DNA from: Plantago ovata
Taxonomy: Eukaryota > Streptophyta > Magnoliopsida > Lamiales > Plantaginaceae
DNA: 64,000 nt
Direction: 5' to 3'
NCBI GenBank assembly: GCA_028274465.1
Contig: CM051455.1
Location: 45,339,129-45,403,128, forward strand
Under the pieces are notes generated by a model. The model searched no databases. It was not told the origin of the DNA and saw only the letters and a list, made by a program, of their open reading frames with translations. The position numbers were made by a program, and so were the translations under genes. Positions 22,875-34,829 of this stretch are shown piece after piece (positions within the stretch are counted from its first letter, which is position 1; every line of letters starts with the position of its first letter).

Positions 22875-23359
22875 TTTATAACTGGGCTTCCTTCTAGCTG
22901 GTGTTGGATCATATCTCCCATAATCATATGAAGGATAGCAGAAAGTTGCTAAACTTTTATTATCAAGATATTAACATACCAAAAACATTGCGACGGAGGA
23001 GGAATTGTTACCTTAATATTGTCATCGTTCTGGACTTTTATCTCAGTCAATTCGACCACTCGACCTAAACGGAAAACTCAAGCAAGTTAACTAAATTCTT
23101 CTGTCAGGCAGTAGCTTAGCAAAGAAAAATTATTGAAATACTGCAAATTGGAATGATTTCATTAAGTACAAGTTGAAACGAAATCACTAGTAAAATAAGC
23201 GTGAAAACTAACTAGAAATGTCATGAATATGATCACTACGTGAGATATTCAAATTCAAATTTGAAAAAATTTACCTGCAGCAAAAGAAGTAGCAACAAAA
23301 GCTGCAAGCATGAGGACAAAAAGAAAGCTAATTTTCTTGAGAGGAGCAACTAATCCCAT
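22875..23359 (-). pseudogene. Second CIF-like gene copy with exon phase broken before the mature peptide
   Basis: Exon 1 (23359-23275) encodes a near-identical signal peptide (MGLVAPLKK, hydrophobic core, ATSFAA). Exon 2 (23064-23012) has the same length and phase as in the first copy. The mature-peptide part (about 22945-22875) reads SYDYGRYDPTP...KLIPN and stop, with the canonical Asn end. The first 70 nt of exon 3 that link exon 2 to the peptide in the other copy are absent. The only AG dinucleotides between the exon 2 donor and the peptide place the peptide out of frame, and reading through the intron meets a stop. So no CIF product is expected unless an unseen splice choice is used. Intron 1 and promoter homology show a tandem duplication. 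Confidence 0.65.
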
Positions 23360-25640
23360 CTTCTTCTTCATCAACGTCAACGAAACAAAGAAATGGTTTG
23401 CTACTTTTATGATAGAGATCACTAATTAATCAGTACTCTCACCAATAAAAGAGAAACAACACTTGTAAAATAGATAAGCGTTTAATATCGTATTCTTTTC
23501 ATTAGGCTTTTTGGTTGTAATTTAACTTAAAGGTGAAGACTAAGACTACCACTTTATTCTTGTTGTGGAGCACTAACTCTAGCTAGTGTTAGTGGATTAG
23601 TGCTTTAATTGAATAGAATGTAATGTACACATTTAAAGATCGATCGATTACCTATAAATTATTTTTTTTTGGGGAGGGGGCGGATGCCCTGCCAGCCCCC
23701 TAGCTCTGCCCCTGACCTCAGGGCCATTTTAATTTACTGAAGGTTCTTTTAAAAGCCAACATAGCACTCCGTAAGTCTCAAACATAGAACATAAAACTCC
23801 ATAAGTCTCAAACATAGCTTTTCGATGGGTTGAGTCCAAGGAAACGTACACAACGTAACATACATACAAAACAACCAATTGATTAACAAATAGATATAGT
23901 ACTATCTTACTTGTAATCAGTTTGATTGCATAGTATAGGAGTATGTAATTTCATGTATTATATACTACTTAATGCCGGACAATCTACTTAAACTTTCAAC
24001 TTTGATCAACTATTTCTCACTGTACACGCAAGATTCGTTTTGGACGTACAATACATCAAATTGAAAATCTCACTAATTAGTAGCTTACGATCATAGGAGT
24101 AGATAGTTTTCTCATTTAATTTGGTTTCTTCACATTTTCGACAATTATAACATACATAGAATAAGTTGCAATAGACAAGAAAAAGTTCATGCAGATAACA
24201 ACATAAGCAAATTCTTGAAATGATAACTTTGTGTGTTATATAATCAAAGTAAACTTGATTGCAATCCGAAAATTTGATCATTGATAACAAGGTTGCGCAT
24301 TAGCTTCAGCGTTAAATGACACATAATAGAACAAGCCTTTATCAGGGGTATTAAACAAAAATTAAACATCTCCACCTGCATGTGGTGCAGCTTGTAAGAC
24401 CAACTTGTTAAGCCTTCTGAATATTGAATACTCCACAGGTTCCCTAATATACTTTTTTTTTTTTAAGAAGGAACAAGTTAACCCACATGTTGTGAGTCAA
24501 TCACGAACTCAAAAACCCAAAAAATGGTCAGGATGTTACGCGGTTATGACAGAATGAATAAGACAGTAAATGTTTAAAGCACCAACCTGTAGTCTGTCAG
24601 ACATATATTCTGAAGGGCAAGGTGACCGCGGAGGGAAATTTTAGCAAGCTTTGGCAATCTTTTAGACTTTAACAACACAGAATTCATCTTTTGAGCAATA
24701 GAACTGAAAGAAGATTCGGTGCAGAAATCATAGCAGGAGACTGTTCTTAAGTTAAATGTTTCAAATTAAGTGATGGGCCGGCAATTGTCAGCTATAAAAG
24801 TGAACTTGAGTCTTTCAGTGACAAATATCGAAGAGCTAGATAGAATTGCATAAGATACTAACTCTCCAAAAGATCACCAGATATGTCTATGTAATCCAAT
24901 AAGGTACTCAAACTAGACTACATTAATCAACTACTACTATGAAACACTCAAACAAGCCAAATCAGTCAAGCTAGCAGCAGCTAATCTAGTTCATTCGATC
25001 CAAAATCAGGCAGTTAGAACCGCTCCTGGCAGCTCCAGGGAACGCATGGCCCGCACCAACCACTGAAACTGTCAAGTAGCTTGCGCCAAATAAACGGCAT
25101 TATTCAAATCAACGACGATACCTAACTGTGTATCAATTTGAACTACCTTATAATCCTAAATTAAATCCATATACACTACAGTTAGCGGGAAAAAAATAGC
25201 CCTTTAAGTTTGCCTAGTGACAGTTTTAGTCCAAATCCAAAGTTTTAAAATCATGGTGAATTTGGTCAAAACTTTCTTAAACCAACATGAGCTTAAGCTT
25301 TTTCTGTCACCTTATACAAGAGAGGAATATAATCAAGTAAATTGTTCGAGTGGAACGATGCCGTTCTATTGAAAATTTCCCAAATCAACAGAACCCTAAA
25401 ATCAGCCAATAACAAAGACACGTACCCTAGTTTCACGTTTTCAAGTTTGATCCGATTTGCTACTGGGAAAACAACAGCCGATTCATTACATGGGCTTCTA
25501 TGTGCTGGAATAGGACTACACCAAGAACTATTATGGGCTTGTGGACCATGAATTGTGATCCAGCACGTTGCCCATTAAACATTGTGCCACTGTTATTTGG
25601 CACCAAGCATGAAGTGAGTTATCAACTTTTCCTATTACGA
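23360..25640. other. Intergenic with one possible gene fragment
   Basis: Promoter homology to the first CIF-like copy extends to about 23620. On the minus strand, about 24760-24595 is open for some 55 codons with a protein-like composition, including SCYDFCTE and LPKLAKISLRGHL. It vaguely recalls leucine-rich regions of F-box proteins. An in-frame stop sits immediately upstream and I cannot build a gene. The rest holds nothing recognised. Confidence 0.35.
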
Positions 25641-25644
25641 GGTT

Positions 25645-26010
25645 TCTAAGAAGCACCGACACGGATATGGACCGAACACGATACGGACACGAATATGATG
25701 ATACATCAATTTTTTTTAAAAAAAGTAAGATACGGATACGTGATCGATACATTTAATTTTTTAATATTTTTTAGATATTTTTTCAATATATTAAGTATGT
25801 AAATTATTTTAATTTTTAAAATTTCTAGCTAGTTATTCTAATGAATACTAAAAAAATAAATAACCAAATATTACTCTTTAGTTATCACTAAAAAACCATA
25901 TCAAATGCTCAATAACATGGTTAAAAAGGGAAGGGATACGTATTGGAGACGAATCGGATATCATACGTATTGGAATAGATACTTGACAATTTTGGAGTAT
26001 CGATGCTTCC
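25645..26010. repeat. Probable MITE with imperfect terminal inverted repeats
   Basis: The left side TAAGAAGCACCGACACGG and the right side, read on the other strand, TAGGAAGCATCGATACTCC are related. Both subterminal zones contain GATACG/GGATACG repeats. No target duplication could be set. Confidence 0.4.
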
Positions 26011-26079
26011 TAGCGATGTTTCTTTTTTCTTTTGTCTATTTCAAAAATTTGTGGAAAACTAGTTCTATTATTGGAATTC

Positions 26080-26216
26080 GGAAGCATCGAGCTCGAATAA
26101 CACAAGATCTGAGTCTAACTCGGTTCGTTACAAAAACGAGTATAGTTTTAAACTCGAGTTTGAGTCATCTTTTTATACTTGGCTTGGCTCGTTTGACTCG
26201 AACAGCTCGAGCCTAA
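26080..26216. repeat. CTCGAG/GCTCGA-rich repeat fragment
   Basis: Short inverted GAGCTCGA and CTCGAGC motifs typical of hAT subterminal regions occur here. Boundaries are not defined. Confidence 0.3.
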
Positions 26217-27314
26217 GTATATGACAAAAAAATTGGAAAATAAGTAATTACATAGTATCACAAGCGTTATCAAGCCTAAACATGTACACATTGGTTTCAA
26301 TCAATTTTTTGCGTATTCGTCTTTTGGATATCCCAATCAAGTCTTTACGTTTCCAGTTTTGAAAACTACCCCACATCTCATCTATATTATTTTGAACACG
26401 GACTCCACTTTTATACTTTTTTAACTTTGTTCATATCACCCACTCTTTTGACCCAATACCCACATTTACATACAATATTAATATAACACTACCAAACAAA
26501 ATACTTAACTCCTTAAAAGCCATGCAACAAGCAAATGTAAGCATATCATCGGGCCGGTGGGAGTATGTGTTTGTATATATCACAAGTCATACCAAGTGAG
26601 TGTTTGCAAATGCTTAAAAAAATCACTTTTGTGCTATTGGAGCTAGGTCACATAAGTCGTGCATAAGGGACCACACTTTCCGTTCCGATCGCGCTCTCGC
26701 GAACAAAGAACGAAAATCGCGCTCTAAGAAGATTTATTTTTCTTAATTCACGAACTGGGTAAGAGCTAATTCGCTAATGCTATTTTCTTGGCCAAAATGC
26801 TTCTTAAGTTCTTCCCTTCCAAAACCCTTATCGATAATCAAATCCAAAATCAAAGCAGCAATTGAATCGAAACCAGAAACATAAAAAGATGTGATAAATC
26901 CGAACTCACATTATGCACATCAAACGCGGAAGAGCAAGAAGAGTCACTTTGGTTGGTCGAATGAAGCATAATTTAGAATGATGTTGTAGAGGAGAGGAGA
27001 GGAGAGATGATATATCATATCAGAAGGTTGTACGGTACCGGAATAAATTGTACCAGAATGAGAGATTGAGGGTAGAGATAGATGAAGAAGATGAGAGGCG
27101 AGAGGGGTACAGAGAAATGAAATGGTGACTTCTGAATTGAGAGATGACTAGTTTACAACGGGTATAAGTTTACCTGGTGTGTAAGAATTGTGTTGGATAA
27201 AAGATAATATAAAATCAAAAGTTAAAATAAATAAATGATGTGATTATAAAAATTAAATCTAAGGTTATTGATATTGTTTTATTTCACATACGTGGTGGTA
27301 TATTGATGAATCCA

Positions 27315-28045
27315 CTATTTTGAACACCCAAAGTCATAGATCACAATTTCACTCCCACAAGATCAAAAGGAATAAATTACAATTTGCTCCTCATGTAACA
27401 CCTAGTGCAATAGATTCAAAGTCAAAAGTTATAGATTAGAAATTCGCTCCCCGTGGAACACCATGCAATAACCTCAAAGTAAAAAATATAGATTATAAAT
27501 TTGTTCCCCCGAAATACACCAATTGCAATAGGCTAAAAGTCAAAAGGCACGCATGCACAAATTAGCAGCCCGCAGGACACCAAGTGCAATAGGCACAAAG
27601 CCAAAAGATAGATCACAAAGTTGTTCCTCGCACAACACTAACTGCAATATTCTCAAAGTAGGAATAATTACAAATTCGCTCCTTGTGGCCACCTAGTGCA
27701 ATAGTCTCAAAGTCAAAGGAACAAATTACAAATTCGCTCCCCCGTGGGGCACCTAGTGCAATAGGCTCACTCGTAAAAGATAAAAATTGCGAATTCGGTC
27801 CACGTAGCACCTACTGCGATAGTCTCCAAAGAAAAAGGAATAAATGACAAATTCGCTCCTCAGAAGGACACCTAGTGCAATAGGCTCACAGCCAAAAAAT
27901 ATAAATCACAAATTCGCTCCCCGCAGATACCTAGTGCAATAGGCTCAAAGTCAAAATGTATAAATCACAAATCTGCTCCGCCGTAGGCACCTAGTGCAAT
28001 AGGCTCACCGTCAAAAGGCATAAATCACAACTCGCTCCCAATAAT
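27315..28045. repeat. Degenerate tandem array, about 60-bp unit, about 12 copies
   Basis: Each unit contains CACCTAGTGCAATAGGCTC, then AAAGTCAAAAG, then ATAAATCACAAATTCGCTCC. Units begin near 27398, 27460, 27517, 27577, 27634, 27691, 27747, 27809, 27867, 27927 and 27987, with a partial copy at the left. Spacing is 56-62 bp. Later units are more alike than the first ones. There is no open frame across the array. Confidence 0.85.
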
Positions 28046-30060
28046 CTCAAATTCAGATAACATTGTTGATAATAATATTTTTTTCTCTTTTATGTAATCG
28101 GTAAAAGTTAGTTTTGGAGATGCGAAAAGAAAAGATAAAAGCTCCGAATCATACACCTCCATCCTAAAAGTTCATGTTTTTAGACTGTTTACGTTTAATT
28201 TTATAATAGTTTTAAAAGGTTTGTATATGAGTGTGGTATTTGATTTAATGGCAGAATCCAAAATAAAGTTGTGAAATAAAAGGTTGATAAAAATGAAAAC
28301 GTAAACAATCTAAAAAAAAGGGAAAAAAATACGCAAACAATTAAAAATAAATAAATAAGTATATAATATCACAAGATAGATAAAACAAAGAGTATTGTTT
28401 ATCATTAGAATTTAAGACCGTGAAGAGTTGAGCACGGATTCACCATCAAAGATTGCTAAAGAGTTGTGCGGAATACTAATTTTTTCTAATATCGTTTTAG
28501 CGGAAAAACAACATGTTAATCTTCAAGTTACGAATCGTGAGACGAATGAGCACATATTACTACAGGGTATATTTATTTTGGTCTATTTAATAGGCTCATA
28601 ACCACAATACTTTCAAATGATAACATTGGTTACATCGTGCTTAATTTTTTATTTGATTTTGCTAGTTAAAAATAAACACTTATTATTTTTATTTTTTTGC
28701 TCAGTATATTGTTTATATTTTGAATTGTAATTATAAGCACATATTATCAATGTGAAAATAAGAAAACTAGGTTGATATTTTTCTGCGATATGTATTGATC
28801 ATTTATAGTGTAATATGACATTTTTATAATTAATCACACTACAATTTGCATCCTAACTCCAACTCTAGTTTAAGTGAATCAATTACGAAAATAACATTTT
28901 TGAAAGGACAAAAAATTTATTGATAACCATAAAGTCTTGGTAGAATTTAATTTTCATAGTTATAAATTATAACCTTAACTACTTCTTTCATATTAGTTAA
29001 AATTTAACACTCTATTTTGTCATGTAGAATCTTTTATTATATTTATGAGATATAATTTGAAATGTAATTTGAGGTCCAAAACGTCTTTAAAAAGAGTTAA
29101 GCAAACAAAGTACTATTAAAAATGAACCATGATAAATGAAATCATATAAATTGAGCTAATCCAATAAAAATTGAATTTGATTAAGAAAAGTAAACTAAAT
29201 AAAAATACTTCTACATTTTCATATAGGAGTATAATATAAAGATCATTAAATAATTTATTATTATAATATAGTTTAAAATTAATTTATAATTAAAATATAA
29301 ATTTGAGAAAAAAGAGTCAAATAAAATTTTTACCTTGGAAGGAAGAGTATAGTATCTATCATGATAGTGTAAAAAACCATCAAAATAAAAGAGAATTAAA
29401 ATAATGAAGGAGAAAAACAACAAAAATGAACATATGAGAATGGGCATGAATTGAAGTTCATAGTTAAGAAGAATATATTTTTACCGTGAGAAGGTAAGGA
29501 AAGAAATATAAATTTATAATTAATGAATAAATTCATTAGAGTTTGTATCAATTCTTAAATATAGCTCCATTAATCATGGTAGCAACTAACTAATGAGTAT
29601 GTAGTAATATCAAATTTTTAAAGTGGCAAGAAGATATTCAAATTGATTAGTCTATCATAATAATAAAAAAATCAGGCTTGGAATTCAATTAGAAAAAGTC
29701 AAAAATCTATTTAAATGACATGTAGGATTGGATTAGGCTTGGATAGAATAAATGATTTTGATTGATCATTGAATAGATGAGGTATGCATGGAGGACTCTC
29801 CTTTATAGAATAATATAGATAAGGGTTTATTTATTTGGTGGGTTTTACATTATTGGGTTTTAAATTTAGCCCAATGGGTCTTAATCTTTTTCACTCATAC
29901 TTCAATAAAAACCCATAACCCAATGACTCATACTTTCATATAACTCATTATCATATTTTTTACTTATTCATATATTTTAATAATATTATTATATTAACGC
30001 TCTAAACGTTTCGCTCTCGTTGTTTTTTAGTTTTCGTGAATTCTCGCTCTCGCTCTCGCT
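28046..30060. other. AT-rich interior of the large element
   Basis: Very AT-rich, with no ORF or recognisable sub-element, except a short CTCGCT microsatellite near 30043-30065. Confidence 0.4.
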
Positions 30061-30389
30061 CTCGCTTTATGTGATCTAGTATTGGAGTAGTAAAAGTAGT
30101 TTTTCAGTATTTTTATTTTACAACTTCTGCTGTAACTTCTCCTAAAAAAAGCAGGTAACCGCCAGAAGCTGAGAAACATGTAAATTGATGCTTCAGTTCG
30201 TAATTTTTTTAAAACTAAAAATAAGTGCTTTAATTGAATTTATCAAACACTATAGCTTCTACTTTTGTGACTTTAAATTTCTTTTAGACTAAAATATCAA
30301 ACATCCACCACTTTTGATTAAAGTCAATTGTTTTTAACTTCTAGCAAAAATAGGTCAAAAGTATCTCCTAAAATCATTTGCAAACACTC

Positions 30390-32384
30390 GCCAAGCATCA
30401 TTAAACCGGGCACGGCTCGGCTCGTAAATACAACCATTATAAAAAAAGGTTTCGAATTCAGCTCAAAATCCTTGTCGCGCTATATGAGCTGAGCACTTGT
30501 CTCATGCATCTCTGAGTAACAAAACTATACACATAGCTAACATAAATGAGGTAACAACTGTTCCCAACATCCATGTTACATACGAACGGTGGAAAATCAG
30601 TGTTTAATTCCGTATTGTTGCCCAGAATCAGTATGTCCAATTAGCTACCCCGAAAGCTTTAATTTGTTTTTATAAATTTTCTAACACATTCTCTTTTTTA
30701 CTTCTGAAAGCATCTACCAGACCAGTACCATTGTTTCGAATTGATAATATAATTTCTATGAGTTATGACCAAGCGATAGAAGGGAGAAAGAGAAAGCACA
30801 ACCCTAACAGTTTAAAACATCCACATTAATTATATGCAATGCAAGTCCATGTGTTCTTGAAGCACACATCAATTCTGCCATAACATTTTTTAGGAATATT
30901 TGACTGCATTTCCACACATTTTAACAAGTGGTAAATAAAATATCCAGCCGGAGATTTCTAACTATTGTTTACATGCTTATGTATAACAGAATAACTTTTG
31001 ATTGATATGCTTCGAGTATTTCGGTTACTACTATCTGAAATCTATTTGTGTTTGTCTGGTTTGAATGAGAATGTGAATCATCAATGGAGGGAGTATGGCA
31101 GTTAAGCTGGGGAGTAGTACTACTTTGTTGGGAATTTTTCCATATGGTCGGTTTTTCATATACCATCGTGATTAGCCAATGTTATTTTCGTCTTAAAATT
31201 GATTATTTTAAATTCAGTTCAGTTCAGTTCAAATGCATTAGGTTCACTTCAGTTCAGTCCAGATTTGCATAATAGTATTTTGTACTACAAATAAGTTCAG
31301 TTCAAATCCATTCAATTCAGTTCTGTACGTTCTGTCCAGACGAAGATAACATAGCCTTATTGTTGTCTTTTTTCATTTTTATTTTTCTGTATTTCATTTA
31401 GAATCTTATAATAAAGTCAAATGAATTACTATTATTATTGTTGCGGCCATCAATCATCGGCACCTGATTCCTTAGCCACGCGAGTTTGTCACAAAATTCT
31501 TTTTCTCACACTATAATTAAATATCAACCCATTTCGTTCTAGCGCTGGCTTAATTAGAAACTTGATGTTCCATAAGAATATCAGATTAAGTTCGCCCCAT
31601 ATATCAAGTTTTATTTCATCTCGACCTAGTTGGCATAGTTGTATTGGATCGATATCCTAAGTATTATGGCCTTATGGGGGTGCTTGAATTTTGCATGAAT
31701 TATATAAAGAACACATAAGAGAAAATTAAAATAAACTATGATATTAAGTGAGAAATCTTTCTTAGAGCGTTTATAACCGTTCTACATCCACATCGTTGGA
31801 TAGATGGTCCTTAAGTCAACATATAACATTGGATAACTTTCACTCCTTTTAAGGTGTTATTGGCCCAACTACAATATTTTATCAGAGCCCTCCCCAAATA
31901 GTTTGAAATCGGCCACGAGTGCGGGTGAGTGTTGGAGAATTAATATAAATAAATTACTAGATTCCGTACCTCTGCAATAGTTCGAGCTTTTCGGAAAGTT
32001 GGATTTCTATCATTGTATCACTTGTGAGAGCTATAATTAGCACATATATAAGTTGGATATCCTTATCACCTTAACAAGTCCTTTTAAAGTGTTATTGACC
32101 AAACTTCAATAATAACCGAGTGACAAGCTCATAAACTCCGAACCCAAGAGATCACATATTAATCCCGAAAATGGATGATTATATGCTCTGTATAAAGATA
32201 TATTTAAATGGGTGATCAGAGATGTATTGATGATTAATTTGTCAAAAAAAATATTGTAATTGTAATATTGTACCTAAAAAAGGGTCAGAATTTGTATTGC
32301 CTGAGAAATAATGCATCACAAATGATTTTTTGCTCTCATTTTACCACCCAGTCCTCTCCTTCCCTTTTCATTTATCAGTGTTCA
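30390..32384. other. Intergenic with a TTCAG-type repeat
   Basis: Contains copy b of the TTCAG family (31211-31353). A stretch near 31860-32120 resembles widespread retrotransposon-derived leader sequence but has no definable ends. No gene recognised. Confidence 0.4.
31211..31353 (+). repeat. TTCAG-rich dispersed repeat, copy b
   Basis: TTCAGTTCAGTTC units, then the core GCATAATAGTATTTTGTACT running into ACAAATAA, then more TTCAGTTC units, ending at CAGACGAAGATAACATAG. Confidence 0.65.
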
Positions 32385-32723
32385 GGCTATTTCCAACAGG
32401 GGATGAGCTGCGGCCTGCTGGAGATGAGTTGTGTTATCTTTGCTCACACGCAACGTGTGAGCGGGGTTGACAAGGTCATCCCGGGATAAGCTTTATTTAT
32501 TTATATTTTATCTTTTGTTTTTTTCATTTTAATTTTTTATCTACTTGTTTAATACTTGTTTAAAGAGTAAAATTTTAAAAGAAATTAAAAAAATTAAATG
32601 AAAAAGTTAGATTAAAGAGGAGATAATTGTTGAAGAATATTTTTTATGTTTGTGTATGAATAAGTAGGATGTGACATGGCATGAGAGATAAGGTGTGAGC
32701 GGGGATGACTATTGGAGATAACC
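32385..32723. mobile_element. Tourist-like MITE
   Basis: The left GGCTATTTCCAACAG and the right end on the opposite strand (GGTTATCTCCAATAG) form the TIRs. The flanks are TCA and TAA, one base away from a TWA duplication. Both subterminal regions contain GGGATGA and GTGTGAGCGGGG motifs. The interior is AT-rich and non-coding. Confidence 0.6.
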
Positions 32724-32892
32724 TAATTAACAATGTGATCGATCAGACCACCTCGTCTCAAGAGACCGGGTAGGAGTAGGACTCATGTATCTTGAGGAGT
32801 TGAACGCGATTGTTCACCTAAATGTTGGTTATGTATATATAAAGTTTGTGAATTTTATGCATATATAAATTATTCTCTCACATAGAATCTGT

Positions 32893-33003
32893 TATTTTCG
32901 TCTGAACTGAATTGAATATAAGTGAATAAAGTAGAACTGAATAATATAAAAAATAACTAAGCAATTTAAACTGAACTAACCTGAATGAGTTTGAACTGAA
33001 ATC
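32893..33003 (-). repeat. TTCAG-rich dispersed repeat, copy c
   Basis: Read on the minus strand, TTCAGTTC-type units run to CAGACGAAAATAACAG, matching the end of copies a and b. A poly(T) run of about 16 bases (33008-33023) adjoins it. Confidence 0.6.
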
Positions 33004-34348
33004 GATATTTTTTTTTTTTTTTTGAAACGGAACAGAAATTGATTGACCTGGACAGAACGAAATCAACGAATTTTCAAACAATAGAACATACCCATATTAA
33101 CTTGTGTCACCCCATGCATGTACGTGCCATGATTTTGAACGAAAGCCTCCCCCAGGCACCACCACGAGTCTACTATGTGACGATGCAGCCCCACATACAC
33201 CCACCCACCCATGCCACCACACCCAAAACCTCACATACTGATGAGACCTCGGTCCAACCGGTCCATGTCTCACAGTCCAAGCCCATATCGTATGTTAGTG
33301 TAGGAGGTTAGGTTAAGTTAGGATAAGGAAAAATCATGAATATTCTCTAAATATCCTTCTACCATACTTATCACTTAGTATCTTTCAATATTCTATTTCT
33401 ATCTTTATCTTTAGTTACCTTATCGCATTGTAATTACTCCACTATATAAGTGACACTTTTTCCACCAGTTTTACTTAGTGAATGAGTATGATATTTAGAT
33501 GAAGACAATGTCACTCTACATAAAAGGTACCCAAGTGGTCAATTCTTCTGAAAGGACCAGTCATAGTCGTATGACGCCTCGAGCCGGCAACCGCTCAACC
33601 AATAACTCATCACATACTCACACGTACACATTCTGTCAACCTGAAATTTGAAAAAGCCTACCAGAAATTCAATTCAATGTTCAACCCATCGCTGCCTAGC
33701 TAATCAAGTTTTAAGATCTTTTTCTCCAATCTCTAGTTTTCCAACACCATGAAATCCATAAATGCGATGTGGGATCACTAATGAATAAACAATTACTAGT
33801 ACTAATTAGCAGAGTAATTATATGCCACCCCATATATACTCTTCTCTATTCTTTCTAGTTGAGCCTTTTTCTCCCTCCTTGATTCTGTATTGTATTCTTA
33901 ATCATAGTGTATATAGTATATATGTTAATTTGTATGTATTGAGAGAAAGTGGCTTAGCCCTATTGAATTCATGTGAATTATTCAAAGAGGCATTGCTGGC
34001 CACATGCTAACATAATCTCTCATTAACAATGTCCATGCTTAGATTATTTCCTTTTTCATTTTTAATCACATTTACAAAAGGAAAGTCATGATACAAGGAA
34101 CATTGTTTCATTTTTTTTATTCACTATCTATAATAATTATTAAAGATATTATTTTACCAGTTTGTGGCATGAGAAGCTGTCCATATTTATAATTTTGTTT
34201 GAACTGATTAAAGTCAAAGGTGCTTAAAGGAAAGAATAAACCCTAATTATAAATTAGTTGATTAATAAATTATCTCAAGTACAAATAAATTGAATTTTTA
34301 AAAAAGGTACTAATAACTAAATAATTAATTGAAAATAATAAATAAATA

Positions 34349-34420
34349 TGAACTGAACTAACTGAATTCATTTAATTTGAACTGAATTTAATGTGAACAA
34401 ACTGAAGACGTTATCTTTTG
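34349..34420 (-). repeat. TTCAG-rich dispersed repeat, short copy d
   Basis: Several GAACTGAA units (TTCAGTTC on the minus strand) without the conserved core; a fragment. Confidence 0.4.
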
Positions 34421-34829
34421 GGCCCCGATAATTTTTTAGATATCTTTTAGCGTCCCTAATAACAAAATAAACCCACTTAGATCAACAATAAGGTTTTTAG
34501 TCCACGCGATTGACCAAAACATGACTAGAGCGCCAATGCGCGCCAAAATCATATATTGGACAATCAAACAAGCCTTGAGTATTATTTTAACAACTAGAAT
34601 TAGCGCGGTGCTCTTTTTATGATGTAAACATTGTTTATACGTAGTAACTACAAATTACAGTATTGTAATAGAGCTTAAATAGTCAAAACTACCGACTTTA
34701 TTATAGAGATAAACAAAGAAGAATAAAACTCATATGAAAACTGAAAAACTAAGTGAAGTAACCCCCTACCTTTGCGCTAGAACATCCATATAATTAACAT
34801 CTTCCTGCGTTTTTTGTTCTAGTACATCA

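Larger units (their letters stand above)
26598..30389. mobile_element. Large non-coding element with hAT-like TIRs
   Basis: The left end GAGTGTTTGCAAATG is repeated in inverted orientation at the right end (CATTTGCAAACACTC), 3.8 kb apart. Looser inverted similarity continues inside (for example cacataagt near 26650 and acttatgtga-like sequence near 30070). Flanking ACCAAG and GCCAAG are too degraded for a certain target duplication. The GTGTTTGCAAA-type end is typical of plant hAT elements. No transposase frame is seen. It contains the tandem array at 27315-28045. The two ends might belong to separate elements. Confidence 0.4.
32724..34818. other. Intergenic with two TTCAG-type repeats
   Basis: Holds minus-oriented TTCAG-family sequence at about 32893-33003 and 34349-34420. 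No gene recognised; short frames at 33039-33311 and 33822-34010 look random. Confidence 0.4.

Noticed and set aside
24595..24760. Possible F-box/leucine-rich repeat exon on the minus strand
   Set aside because: Protein-like for 55 codons, but bounded by a stop and without neighbouring exons; the family assignment would be guesswork.
27315..28045. CRISPR-like appearance of the 60-bp repeats
   Set aside because: The units are continuous and degenerate without unique spacers, and the genome is a plant's; it is a minisatellite.
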